From assembly GCA_900541725.1 (NCBI GenBank), contig UQLB01000014.1:1-62171 (forward strand): a DNA stretch of 62,171 nucleotides, in the 5' to 3' direction. Below are positions 54,076-62,171 of this stretch, piece by piece. The translations under genes were made by a program, and so were the position numbers. Source of the stretch: an uncultured Collinsella sp. (GTDB lineage Bacteria > Actinomycetota > Coriobacteriia > Coriobacteriales > Coriobacteriaceae). The notes beneath the pieces are model-generated. The model saw only the letters and a list, made by a program, of their open reading frames with translations, made no database searches and was not told the DNA's origin. Position 1 is the stretch's first letter. Every line of letters starts with the position of its first letter.

Positions 54076-56853
54076 TTACTTGCGGCCAAATTTAATCTTG
54101 ATGGCGCGCTTGAGCGCGTACTTGCCCAGGCTCGGAAGCTTTTGCTCGTATTTGACCATCGTGGAGCACTCGGGGCGGTCGCGATCCAGATGGATAGCGT
54201 CAAACGCGCACTTGGTGGTGCACAGGCCGCAGCCGATACACTTGTTGGGGTCGACGATCGAGGCGCCGCAGCCCAGGCAGCGGGCGGTCTCGGCGCGCAC
54301 CTGCTCCTCGGTAAAGGTCTCGACGTACTCGCTAAACGGCGCAGCCTTCTCGCGTTCGCGGTCCACATGCGCAACCTCGCGGCTCGCGTTGTCGTAGCTC
54401 TCGAGCACAACGTCGTTGCGGTCGAGCGCGGTGTAGCGGCGCTGGTTGCGGCCGATGGTGAGCGTGGAGCCCGGCTGCACAAAGCGATGGATGGACACGG
54501 CGGCCTCGTGACCGGCGGCGATGGCATCGATGGCAAAGCTCGGACCGGTATAGACGTCGCCGCCCACAAAGATGTCGGGTTCGGCGGTCTGGTAGGTCTG
54601 GGGATCGGCAAGGGCGCCCTGACCACGGCCAAGCTCCACCTTGGAGCCAGCCAGCAGGTCGCCCCACACAATGGACTGACCGATCGACATGACGACACGG
54701 TCGGCGTCGACACGACGCAGGTCGTTCTCGTCGTACTCGGGCGCAAAACGGCCCTCGTCGTCAAAGACACGCGTGCAGCGCTTGAAGGTGATACCGCACA
54801 CACGACCGGCCTCGTCCAGGTGAACCTCCTTGGGGCCCCAGCCGCAGCTGATGTGGGCGCCGTCCTCAACGGCCTCGCGACGCTCCTCCTCGCTGGCAGG
54901 CATCTGGGCCTCGCTCTCCAGGCAGAACATCTCAACGTGCTCGGAACCCAAACGGCAGGCGTTGCGCGCGACATCGATAGCCACGTTGCCGCCGCCCACC
55001 ACGATGGTGCGGCCGGGCAGCGCGTCGATCTTGCCGCTGTTGACCTCGCGCAAAAAGTCGACGGCCACGGTCACGTCCTCGGCATCCTCGCCCGGAATGC
55101 CGGCAAGGCGGCCGCCCTGGCAGCCAATGGCCACGTAGAAGGCCTTAAAGCCCTGCGCGCGCAGCTCGTCGAGCGTCACGTCGCGACCGACTTCCACGCC
55201 ATAGCGGAACTCGGCACCCATCAGGCGAATGACCTCGACCTCGGCCTCGATAACATCCTTCTGCAGCTTAAAGCTAGGAATACCGTAGGTGAGCATGCCG
55301 CCCGGGCGCTCGTTTTTCTCAAACACGACGGGCTTGTAGCCCTTCTCGGCCAGATAGAAGGCGCAGGACAGGCCGGCCGGACCGGCACCGATGATGGCGA
55401 TCTTCTGGTCGAAGCCGCCAGCGCGCGTCGGCGTCACCACGGGCGGGACATAACGGGTCGCGGCGTCCAGATCGCGCTGGGCGATGAACTTCTTGACCTC
55501 GTCGATGGCCACGGCCTCGTCCACACGGCCGCGGGTGCAGGCGTCCTCACAGCGGCGGTTGCACACACGGCCGCAGATAGCGGGGAGCGGGTTCTCGCGC
55601 TTAATGAGTGCTAGGGCCTCGTCATAGCGACCCTGAGCCGCGAGCTTCAAATAGCCCTGAACGGCGACATGCGCGGGGCAGGCCGTCTTGCAGGGAGCGG
55701 TGCCGGACTCATGCGTCTCGATGCGGTTGTCGTTGCGGTAGTTGGGCGACCACTTGGTGTGGTCCCACTTGGTGGCATCGGGCAGCTCCTGGCGCGGATA
55801 CTCGGGGACCCGTCCGCCCGCCTTTTTGCTGCAGAGCTTCTGGCCCAGCTTGGCGGCGCCGGCCGGACACACCTCAACGCAGCGACCGCAGGCAACGCAC
55901 TTGTCCTTCTCGACCTTGGCGACATAGGCCGAGCGCGACAGGTTGGGCGTGTTGAATAGCTGCGAGGTACGCAGGGCGTAGCACACGTTGACGTTACAGT
56001 TGCAGATGGCGAAGATCTTGTTCTCGCCGTCGATGTTGGTGATCTGGTGCACAAAGCCGTTGTCCTCGGCCTGGCGCAGGATGTCGTAAACCTCGTCGCG
56101 GGTCACGTAATGGCCACGATCGGTCTCGACCACGTAGTCGGCCATATCGCCCACGGCGATGCACCAATCGGCCGGGTCGTCGGCGCAGCCCTCACCCATC
56201 ACGCGACGGCTCGCGCGACAGCTGCAGGTGCTGGCGGCATACTTACCCTCGTATTTGTCGAGCCAGTGCTCAATATGCTCAATCGGCACCGAGGTGCTTG
56301 CGGCATCGATGGCCTTCTCGACCGGAATGACGTGCATGCCGATACCGGCACCTCCGGGCGGCACCATCGGCGTGGCCTTGGACAGCGGGCCCTTGGATGC
56401 CTGTTCAAAGAACTTGGCGTAGACCGGGTGCTCCTCGAGCTGGCTCACGCGCATGTTGAGAAACTCGGCGGAACCCGGCACCAGCATGGGCAACACCCAT
56501 TGCTTGGCGCGCTCGGGATTTTCCCAGTTGTACTCGAGCAGGCCCGTGTAGCTCATATCGTCGAGCATCTTCTCGATCTGGGCCTCGGGCATGCCGGTGA
56601 GCTTGACCATCTCGGGCAGCGTGTAGGGACGGCGCATCTTCATCTTGCAGAGTACCTCGGCCTGCTCGTCAGTCGCGGCCTCGGCAAACGACCAGTACTC
56701 GTAGCCCAGCAGCTCGTCGCGATGCAGCAGGCGGTTAGTGCAGTGCTCGCACAGTTTGACGATGGCCTCGCGCGGATGCTCCGGCAGCGGCGGCACAAAC
56801 TCCGCACCGATATCGGGCTCGGTGTAGCTAATCCCCGGTCCGTTGAGAATCAT
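54076..56853 (-). CDS. Large Fe-S / FAD oxidoreductase, GltD-like
   Basis: 925-aa multidomain enzyme. Residues about 1-260 hold a wHTH-like stretch and cysteine motifs (CEHCTN; STCSCRASRR). A ferredoxin motif follows (CVACGRCVEVCP, about 308-319), then the GltD-type cysteine block (CKTACP; CGRVCNRRCEDAC). The FAD fold has IAIIGAGPAGLSCAFYLAEK, the NAD(P) fold IVVGGGNVAIDVARNA, and a C-terminal double cluster CLGCGA..CIGCGLCTTKC closes the protein. This is the architecture of electron-transfer flavoproteins that pair NAD(P)H with an unknown acceptor. The gene is divergent from a TetR regulator. Confidence 0.85.
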   Translation of the reverse strand: MILNGPGISYTEPDIGAEFVPPLPEHPREAIVKLCEHCTNRLLHRDELLGYEYWSFAEAATDEQAEVLCKMKMRRPYTLPEMVKLTGMPEAQIEKMLDDMSYTGLLEYNWENPERAKQWVLPMLVPGSAEFLNMRVSQLEEHPVYAKFFEQASKGPLSKATPMVPPGGAGIGMHVIPVEKAIDAASTSVPIEHIEHWLDKYEGKYAASTCSCRASRRVMGEGCADDPADWCIAVGDMADYVVETDRGHYVTRDEVYDILRQAEDNGFVHQITNIDGENKIFAICNCNVNVCYALRTSQLFNTPNLSRSAYVAKVEKDKCVACGRCVEVCPAGAAKLGQKLCSKKAGGRVPEYPRQELPDATKWDHTKWSPNYRNDNRIETHESGTAPCKTACPAHVAVQGYLKLAAQGRYDEALALIKRENPLPAICGRVCNRRCEDACTRGRVDEAVAIDEVKKFIAQRDLDAATRYVPPVVTPTRAGGFDQKIAIIGAGPAGLSCAFYLAEKGYKPVVFEKNERPGGMLTYGIPSFKLQKDVIEAEVEVIRLMGAEFRYGVEVGRDVTLDELRAQGFKAFYVAIGCQGGRLAGIPGEDAEDVTVAVDFLREVNSGKIDALPGRTIVVGGGNVAIDVARNACRLGSEHVEMFCLESEAQMPASEEERREAVEDGAHISCGWGPKEVHLDEAGRVCGITFKRCTRVFDDEGRFAPEYDENDLRRVDADRVVMSIGQSIVWGDLLAGSKVELGRGQGALADPQTYQTAEPDIFVGGDVYTGPSFAIDAIAAGHEAAVSIHRFVQPGSTLTIGRNQRRYTALDRNDVVLESYDNASREVAHVDREREKAAPFSEYVETFTEEQVRAETARCLGCGASIVDPNKCIGCGLCTTKCAFDAIHLDRDRPECSTMVKYEQKLPSLGKYALKRAIKIKFGRK

Positions 56854-56940
56854 AGTCGTCCCTTCTCTTGCCGCAACCTGGCAGGCACGCAGCGCCCCTC
56901 TTTTTACGGGCTCGACATGCCCCCACGCCGTTCACCCGTT

Positions 56941-56986
56941 ATTGTTGACATTGTGTCAAAAACAGTATTGACGAACCGTCAACAAT
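56941..56986. promoter_or_regulatory. Twin TetR-type operators between divergent genes
   Basis: TTGACATTGTGTCAA (56945-56959) and TTGACGAACCGTCAA (56968-56982) are two 15-bp palindromes 23 bp apart. Outer arms ATTGTTGAC (56941-56949) and GTCAACAAT (56978-56986) also pair. The TTGAC(A/G) halves could double as -35 boxes. Autoregulation by the TetR protein encoded at 57042 is the natural reading. Confidence 0.75.
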
Positions 56987-57041
56987 ATTCAAGACTGTTA
57001 GGCGAACGATCAGGCAAAAGAGGATGAAAGGCGGCAAACGC

Positions 57042-57704
57042 ATGGGCAACAACACAGCAGATACCTCTGTAGTCGATGCCGTCCCCGCATCCGATAGCGC
57101 GGCAAAGCGCTTGACGGGCGACGAACGCCGTCGCGAGATCCTCGCCGCCGTGCGCACCGTAAGCTCCGAGCTGGGCGTGTCGCATCTATCGGTATCGGCC
57201 GTGACCAAACGAGCCGGCTGCACGCGCTCGCTCTTCTACCACTACTTCGCCGACATGGACGCCGCTGTCACCGCCGTCATGGACGAGGCGATCGACGGTT
57301 TCATCTCCGAGCTCGAGCAGTGGAATGCCAACCGCACCGTCGGCGATATCGAGGGCGCGCTCGACACCGTCGCCCCGCTCTTTAAGCGTCTGGTCGCCAG
57401 CGGTCACGAGCTGCCGAGTACACTCACCTCAAGCAGCGGCGCGCTCTACGGCGGCTTTCTGCACAACGTGGTTCAGCGCGTGGCTCAGTACATCTGCGAC
57501 ACCACCGTGGTTGATTTTGTCGCCCATCACGAGCTGCGCATCGACCATGTCTACGAAACGTTCTATACCCTCATCATGGGTCTTTTGATGTATATCCGCA
57601 CGCACCCCGATGTGCCCGACGAGACGGTCAAGGAAATCATCGCCTCGACACTCCACATCGAGGGCTATACCGCCAAGTATCCGGAGCGCAAGCCCCAGAA
57701 CTGA
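57042..57704 (+). CDS. TetR-family regulator
   Basis: 220-aa repressor with an N-terminal helix-turn-helix (RRREILAAVRTVSSELGVSH, then SVSAVTKRAGCTRSLFYHYF) and a helical ligand domain. The ATG at 57042 with AAAGGCGG upstream is preferred; the ATG six codons earlier abuts its AGAGG. It faces the large oxidoreductase across twin palindromes and is followed by the DUF5692 gene, both probably under its control. Confidence 0.9.
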   Translation: MGNNTADTSVVDAVPASDSAAKRLTGDERRREILAAVRTVSSELGVSHLSVSAVTKRAGCTRSLFYHYFADMDAAVTAVMDEAIDGFISELEQWNANRTVGDIEGALDTVAPLFKRLVASGHELPSTLTSSSGALYGGFLHNVVQRVAQYICDTTVVDFVAHHELRIDHVYETFYTLIMGLLMYIRTHPDVPDETVKEIIASTLHIEGYTAKYPERKPQN

Positions 57705-57767
57705 CGACATTTGGCCAAACTGCCCGCGATCGGAAGAGGGGCCGCGGGCGTGTGAAAGGAGAGCAGC

Positions 57768-58775
57768 ATGCTGTTCGATGTTTGGGGTAGCGATACCCTT
57801 ATCCACTGGGCCGGCTGGGCCATGGTCTTTATTGGCCTGATCGTGCTCAACGAGGTCGGCCGCCGCACCAAGCTGGGCGCGGCCATCATCTTTGGCGTGG
57901 CTCCGCTGGCCATGACCATCTACTGCGTCGCCATCGCCATCGGCGTCTCGCAGGGCGCCGAGTGGGCGCTCATCAACCCCACCCATGTGTACCAGAACAG
58001 CTGGTTCCACTACGCCAAGGTATACGCGGCGCTGGCCGGCTGCTGGGGCTTCATTGCCATTAAGTATCAGTGGGGCAAGATCGGCAAGGCGCATTGGTTC
58101 CGCGCATGGCCGTTTGTGATCGTCGCCATCAACATCATGATCGCCGTCGTGTCCGACTTCGAGAGCGCCTATCACTTCTTTGTCCTGGGCGAGTCCACCT
58201 GGGTCACCTCCGAAGGTGCTACGCAGCTGGCCGGCTGGAACAACGTGTTCAACGGCATCGCCGGTATCATCAACATCTTCTGCATGACCGGTTGGTGGAG
58301 CGTCTACGCCTCCGAGGATCAGACCGATATGCTGTGGCCCGACATGACCTGGGTCTACATCATCGCCTACGATATCTGGAACTTCTGCTACACCTACAAC
58401 TGCCTGCCCACCCACTCCTGGTTCTGCGGCTTTGCGCTGCTGCTGGCGCCCACCGTCGCCGCCTTTATCTGGAACAAGGGCGGCTGGATTCAGAACCGCG
58501 CCTTTACGCTGGCCATTTGGTGCATGTTTGCCCAGGTGTTCCCGTACTTCCAGGAGGAGTCCATCTTTGTGACGCACTCCACGCTCGATCCCGGCGCCGC
58601 CACCGCGGTCTCGGTCGCCGCGCTGGTCGCCAACATCGCCGCGATCATCTACGTCGCCTACCGTGCCAAGAAGCTCGGCCGCAATCCCTACAAGCAGGAT
58701 GTCTTTGAGGGCACCAGCGATTGGGAGAAGGCCACTGCCCGCCGCGCCAAGGTTGATTACGCGCACGCCGAGTAA
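57768..58775 (+). CDS. DUF5692-family integral membrane protein
   Basis: 335-aa protein with about nine hydrophobic segments. It is rich in Trp and Tyr inside the membrane (WNFCYTYNCLPTHSWFCGFA, MLWPDMTWVYIIAYDIWN). The pattern recalls the DUF5692 family of anaerobes; function unknown. AAAGGAG before the ATG and 63 bp after the TetR stop suggest one transcript. It could be a transporter or a redox-linked membrane protein working with the divergent oxidoreductase; that link is inferred. Confidence 0.8.
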   Translation: MLFDVWGSDTLIHWAGWAMVFIGLIVLNEVGRRTKLGAAIIFGVAPLAMTIYCVAIAIGVSQGAEWALINPTHVYQNSWFHYAKVYAALAGCWGFIAIKYQWGKIGKAHWFRAWPFVIVAINIMIAVVSDFESAYHFFVLGESTWVTSEGATQLAGWNNVFNGIAGIINIFCMTGWWSVYASEDQTDMLWPDMTWVYIIAYDIWNFCYTYNCLPTHSWFCGFALLLAPTVAAFIWNKGGWIQNRAFTLAIWCMFAQVFPYFQEESIFVTHSTLDPGAATAVSVAALVANIAAIIYVAYRAKKLGRNPYKQDVFEGTSDWEKATARRAKVDYAHAE

Positions 58776-58846
58776 CGTGCCTGGCGCAGACATCGCTTGA
58801 GCGCGAAGCAGCATAGCCGGCTCCGCGCAACTCAACGCATTGCAGA

Positions 58847-58886
58847 GCCCCCGGAATGTGATTCGTTCGCGTTCCGGGGGCCTTTT
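58847..58886 (+). terminator. Terminator after DUF5692 gene
   Basis: A perfect 10-bp stem GCCCCCGGAA/TTCCGGGGGC (58847-58856 / 58872-58881) is followed by CTTTTGC. Confidence 0.85.
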
Positions 58887-59008
58887 GCTGCCGCGAGGAT
58901 GCGGCCGAACGATGCGCTCGGGTTAAATCAAATCTTATATTTCATACGCGCTTTATATGGCTCCATTTTTGGGTACAGTGTTGAGCCGATATTGAGCTTG
59001 GGGGATAT

Positions 59009-60511
59009 ATGAAAGATGAGACGATGGGCCAAGAGGATGCGGCCCAAGATGCAGAAGCGTGTGCCGAGGCCCTGGAGAGCCTAGACCAGATCGCACTGGC
59101 CGAGATTGCGTTTGACGATTCGAGCGTTGATGTGCGGGATGAGCCGGAAATCGAGGCGCAGCCCGATGATCAGGATGCAAAAGACGATGGCGCCGCGCCC
59201 ACCGAGGACGAGGCGGGGCACGAGGAATCCGAATGCGAGGCCGACGACCAGCCCGAATCCGACACGAGCGAGGAAACCATCTTGCTCGACAGCTTGCCGG
59301 CCGAAGATTCACTGACCCGCGAGCTTCCCGGCCTGGGTTCTGCGCCGGCTGTCGACGAGACCATCGCCATGGGCGATATTCCCCTGCCGTCCGTTCCCTC
59401 GGCACGCGAGGCCGAGGTTCGTCATCGCAAGATGTCGCCCAAGCGCCGCAATCTGATGGTCGCTGGCGTTGTGGCCGTCGCGCTCGTCGCCGGCGGCGCA
59501 GGCTATGCTGCCTGGAACGGATATCAGCAAGAGCAGGCTGCCATCGCCGCCGCCAATGCCCACACGATGATGTCGGTGCAAATTGGCGTGCATGCCGCGG
59601 GCCTCGACTGCTCAACTGGCTCCAAGATTCCCGTGCAGGTGAGTGGCCAGGACTCCGACGGCTCTTCTGTGAGCGAAACGCTCTACGTTGACGAGCACGG
59701 TCGCGGCATCAAGCTGCTGCCCGGCGATTACACGTTCTCCATCGCCGCCTCCCCCATCGCGGCGGACGGCACCATCTACACCGTCCCGACCACCAAGGCC
59801 CAAGTTACGGTCAAGAGCGATGGGCAGGATTTGAGTTCCCAGGCCACCTTTAAGCTCAAGGTGCCTTCGGCCGACACGGTGACTGACGACCAGATCGATG
59901 CCGCCGCCAAGTATGCCGAAGAAGGCGGCGCGAGCTCTGCCGCCGCGGCAAAGATACTCCAGCAGGCGGCAATTACGCGCCGCGATGCCGCCGCCAACGC
60001 CGTAAGCGCAAGCGAGGCACAGTCCGCCCGCGACGCCGATGCTCGACATAAGGCAACGGACCTGTATCAGCTCGATATTCCCGTTGAGTGGTACGGCAAA
60101 GTCGCGACTTGGCAAAACGGCAGCACGCTGTGCATCTATCTTGCCGGCGACACGAACACGCCGCTTGTGACGCTTGTCACGGTGCGCGACGGCGAGAGCT
60201 TTACGCCCGATGAGGGCGACGCAGTTTTGGGTGCGGCAAACCTCGGCAACGGCTACACCGTCTACGCCAGCGGCCCCGTTTATCCGTATGTGGTGCCCCA
60301 GACCATCAACGGACGCACGCAAGACCCCGTGTCGACCTACCCCATGGACACTGCAGTTGAGCTTGTCGAGCTAACGACCGGCAACCGCTATACCTATAGC
60401 CAGATCAAGAACGTGCTGGTCGGCAAAGACGGCAACGCAGACTCCGCGACCAAACTCGAGACCGACTACCTCGCCCAGATTCTGATGCCGAGCATCAAGG
60501 CCCAGGACTAG
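59009..60511 (+). CDS. Membrane-anchored protein with acidic cytoplasmic tail
   Basis: 500-aa type II membrane protein. The first 140 residues are strongly acidic (Asp/Glu/Ala-rich, probably disordered), followed by a basic stop (HRKMSPKRRN) and one hydrophobic helix (about 149-168, VAGVVAVALVAGGAGYAAWN). About 330 outer residues include a strand-rich domain and an Ala-rich, probably helical stretch (about 290-345). GGGGGA before the ATG supports the start. I do not recognise the outer domains; single gene, own upstream region. Confidence 0.7.
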   Translation: MKDETMGQEDAAQDAEACAEALESLDQIALAEIAFDDSSVDVRDEPEIEAQPDDQDAKDDGAAPTEDEAGHEESECEADDQPESDTSEETILLDSLPAEDSLTRELPGLGSAPAVDETIAMGDIPLPSVPSAREAEVRHRKMSPKRRNLMVAGVVAVALVAGGAGYAAWNGYQQEQAAIAAANAHTMMSVQIGVHAAGLDCSTGSKIPVQVSGQDSDGSSVSETLYVDEHGRGIKLLPGDYTFSIAASPIAADGTIYTVPTTKAQVTVKSDGQDLSSQATFKLKVPSADTVTDDQIDAAAKYAEEGGASSAAAAKILQQAAITRRDAAANAVSASEAQSARDADARHKATDLYQLDIPVEWYGKVATWQNGSTLCIYLAGDTNTPLVTLVTVRDGESFTPDEGDAVLGAANLGNGYTVYASGPVYPYVVPQTINGRTQDPVSTYPMDTAVELVELTTGNRYTYSQIKNVLVGKDGNADSATKLETDYLAQILMPSIKAQD

Positions 60512-60546
60512 CCGGGCGCATCACGGTGCTCCCCAACCGTAATGAA

Positions 60547-60568
60547 GGGGCCAGGAGGTCCTGGCCCC
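60547..60568 (-). terminator. Hairpin between convergent genes
   Basis: A perfect 10-bp stem GGGGCCAGGA/TCCTGGCCCC with a 2-nt top lies between the stops at 60511 and 60585. No long U tract; candidate shared terminator. Confidence 0.55.
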
Positions 60569-60584
60569 ACAGATCCGTAGATGA

Positions 60585-61937
60585 TTAGGCAAGGAGCCAC
60601 TTCCATGCGGGCACAACGTGTACCGCACCGTGCTCGCATGGAATATCGGCCTGCTCATCCATGGTAACGATTGCCGACTCGCCAAGATCGAACTGGGCCA
60701 TCGAGGCATCAAGCGCGGCAATTTCGCGCTCGCGCGTTTTCTCACTTGCCATATCCACACTCACCTGAATCAGGCTATAAGCCCGCATGAGAAGTGCGTC
60801 CCCAGCCACAAAGTCCACCTCATGGCTTTTGCTCTTCTCTTTGATCAGCAGGCGGCAGACCGATCCGACCCTCACCGCGGGAGTCCTTCTTCTTAGCGCG
60901 TTGAACACTGCGGTCTCGAGCCTCTGACCCTGGTCCAATGCCGATGCGGGAGAGAATGCTCCAAACATCGCAGGATCGACAGCGTAGACCTTAGAAGCAG
61001 ACCGCATGTTATTTGCCAGTGAACGCGTGAACTCCGGCACGGAGAACAGCAGGTAGGCATCCTCATAATACTCAAGTAAGTCGCTGAGCGAATTACGACT
61101 GACGGGTATCTGCCTGCTCTTGAACTCGTTGTACACTTTGTTCACCGACAGCTCTCGTCCCGAAGATGCCATACACCGCGTCAAGAACAGCGATGCCAGG
61201 CGAGGGTTCTTGACGTCGTAACGCTCAATGACGTCCATAGCGACCGTTCGCGAAGCATATTCCTGTAGCAGCTGAATCGCGTCTGCGGGCGTCTGCTCAA
61301 GCGTCGCGATGAATCCCCCTCGTTCAAGATATCCGATCAGATGATGTCGAAGCAGCGCCGCATCGCTTGGGGAAAAGGTCGCATCTGGCTCGAAAACGCT
61401 CCCCGTCTTATACCGAACGTATTCCGAAAAACTCAACGGAAAAAGCTCCCGTATAAGAGAACGACCCCTGAACTCGCTCTTAAGCTCTGAGGACAGCATC
61501 TTAGAAGAAGATCCCGTCACATAGACGGTCGCTTTCTCCGTATCGGCTACACGCCGCAGAAACGCACCCCATTCGGGAATTTCCTGGATCTCGTCAAAGA
61601 AAATGTAAGCGCCCTCGGTTCGAGCAACAGGATACAGCGCATAGAACGTGTCGAGCACGTCCGCCAGCAGCGATGACTCATACGGGCGCAAGCGCTCGTC
61701 CTCAAAATTAAAGTAAAGCATCCGGTCAAGCTCGACGCCCCGGCCCTGAAGCCGCTGCATCTCCTGATACAGGCGATACGTCTTTCCACAACGGCGGGCT
61801 CCCACAACCACATTTACGATGTTGTCGCGCTTTGGCTCCTGTGGGTTTCCCAGATCAAGGTCTCGCTCAAAGACCTGCGGAACCCCCTGCTGTTCAAAGT
61901 CCTTTATTTTCTGGGCGATCAAGTCGTTGAATGCCAT
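60585..61937 (-). CDS. AAA-type ATPase with C-terminal DUF4143
   Basis: 450-aa P-loop ATPase. NVVVGARRCGKTYRLYQEM is Walker A (about residues 42-60), AYIFFDEIQEIPEW is Walker B and VYVTGSSSKML the sensor strand. Residues about 290-440 form the DUF4143 domain (SHEVDFVAGDALLMRAYSLI). It belongs to another branch than the ATPase at 8874. TTGGAG before the ATG is directly next to a 24-bp inverted repeat. Biological role unknown. Confidence 0.85.
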   Translation of the reverse strand: MAFNDLIAQKIKDFEQQGVPQVFERDLDLGNPQEPKRDNIVNVVVGARRCGKTYRLYQEMQRLQGRGVELDRMLYFNFEDERLRPYESSLLADVLDTFYALYPVARTEGAYIFFDEIQEIPEWGAFLRRVADTEKATVYVTGSSSKMLSSELKSEFRGRSLIRELFPLSFSEYVRYKTGSVFEPDATFSPSDAALLRHHLIGYLERGGFIATLEQTPADAIQLLQEYASRTVAMDVIERYDVKNPRLASLFLTRCMASSGRELSVNKVYNEFKSRQIPVSRNSLSDLLEYYEDAYLLFSVPEFTRSLANNMRSASKVYAVDPAMFGAFSPASALDQGQRLETAVFNALRRRTPAVRVGSVCRLLIKEKSKSHEVDFVAGDALLMRAYSLIQVSVDMASEKTREREIAALDASMAQFDLGESAIVTMDEQADIPCEHGAVHVVPAWKWLLA

Positions 61938-61944
61938 GATTCTC

Positions 61945-62006
61945 CAATCTTGCTCTCTAGCTAATCAAAATTATACTGATTCTTGATTAATTAGAGAGCA
62001 AGATTG
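61945..62006. repeat. 24-bp inverted repeat at the start of the DUF4143 ATPase gene
   Basis: Arms 61945-61968 and 61983-62006 match at 22 of 24 positions (CAATCTTGCTCTCTA at the ends) around a 14-nt AT-rich loop. The inner arm touches the GGAG ribosome binding site of the ATPase. It could be an operator for the ATPase or its partner, or an mRNA hairpin that hides the ribosome binding site. Confidence 0.8.
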
Positions 62007-62171
62007 TGTGTGGCTTGATTAACACTTAAGCAAGTTTTTTCACTATTACTGCTCGAAGGATGCCGAGTGGCTGAAAGGACAACCAAGCTCGAATGCGACT
62101 CCCTGGACAGTCGATCTGGGACGTGTCTCTATAGTTTTGTCAACCGCGTGCTTCGCGCCATTTCGGCATGA
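62007..62171. other. Window edge, no gene assigned
   Basis: AT-rich promoter-like sequence runs to about 62050. From 62068 GGATGCCGAGTGGCTGAAAG resembles the 5' part of a tRNA-Ser, but the following bases do not form an anticodon stem. Nothing else is recognisable before the window ends. Confidence 0.3.

Noticed and set aside
62068..62110. tRNA-Ser-like 5' sequence (GGATGCCGAGTGGCTGAAAG)
   Set aside because: The D-arm-like start is suggestive, but the bases flanking the CTCGAAT loop do not pair and no acceptor 3' half follows; at most a tRNA fragment.

Overview
The window looks like a chromosomal piece of a Collinsella-type actinobacterium (class Coriobacteriia), most likely an anaerobic gut saccharolyte. 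This is inferred from the GC-rich coding style, a pyruvate:ferredoxin oxidoreductase, many PTS operons, a solitary carbamate kinase, a DUF5692 membrane protein, and an actinobacterial FHA / PP2C / RodA-PBP / PASTA-kinase cluster. No database search was possible, so family names rest on motif recognition.

Layout. (a) 1-6.1 kb: a beta-glucoside/cellobiose PTS operon (EIIA, EIIB, EIIC, GH1 6-phospho-beta-glucosidase) behind a LicR-type PRD activator, bracketed by dispersed palindromic repeats. (b) 6.1-14.6 kb: carbamate kinase, a DUF3830-like gene with an unknown partner, a DUF4143 ATPase with a triple upstream repeat, and nifJ; the convergent ATPase and nifJ genes are separated by a nested palindrome. 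(c) 14.6-23.6 kb: a three-gene signalling operon (Gly/Ser-rich anchored protein, membrane Ser/Thr kinase, FHA protein), then recR-ybaB and dnaX separated by an oppositely oriented orphan gene, then a YcxB-like protein. (d) 23.7-34 kb: the growth/division signalling cluster kinase - fhaA - fhaB - pstP - rodA::pbp fusion - pknB, ending in a strong terminator. (e) 34-49.5 kb: an accessory region ending at tRNA-Arg. It holds a fructoselysine (Amadori product) operon (frlD, frlB, frlC, a YfcC-type transporter, GntR regulator) and a fructan-type unit (LevR-like regulator, mannose-family PTS IIB/IIC/IID/IIA, GH32 enzyme). The rest is debris: a collapsed second copy of levR, a HAD hydrolase tail, a truncated P-loop kinase, a truncated frlD paralogue and a frameshifted iron-dependent alcohol dehydrogenase. 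(f) 49.8-53.1 kb: a complete mannose PTS operon (IIAB, IIC, IID) plus DUF956. (g) 53.4-62.2 kb: hypA, a large Fe-S/FAD oxidoreductase divergent from a TetR regulator and a DUF5692 membrane protein, an anchored secreted protein, and a second DUF4143 ATPase with a 24-bp inverted repeat at its ribosome binding site.

How the genes work together: sugars enter by at least three PTS systems (cellobiose type, fructose/levan type, mannose type). Glycated amino acids enter by the putative frl transporter. The products feed glycolysis, whose pyruvate is oxidised by NifJ with reduced ferredoxin as output. The kinase/FHA/PP2C/RodA-PBP genes are expected to tie peptidoglycan synthesis to growth signals.

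The most interesting points are a LevR-type regulator that has lost the sigma-54 contact loop and canonical Walker B; the tandem-duplication history of the levR region; the RodA-PBP fusion; the uncharacterised kinase/FHA/Gly-Ser operon; and the repeats placed directly against the ribosome binding sites of two DUF4143 ATPases.
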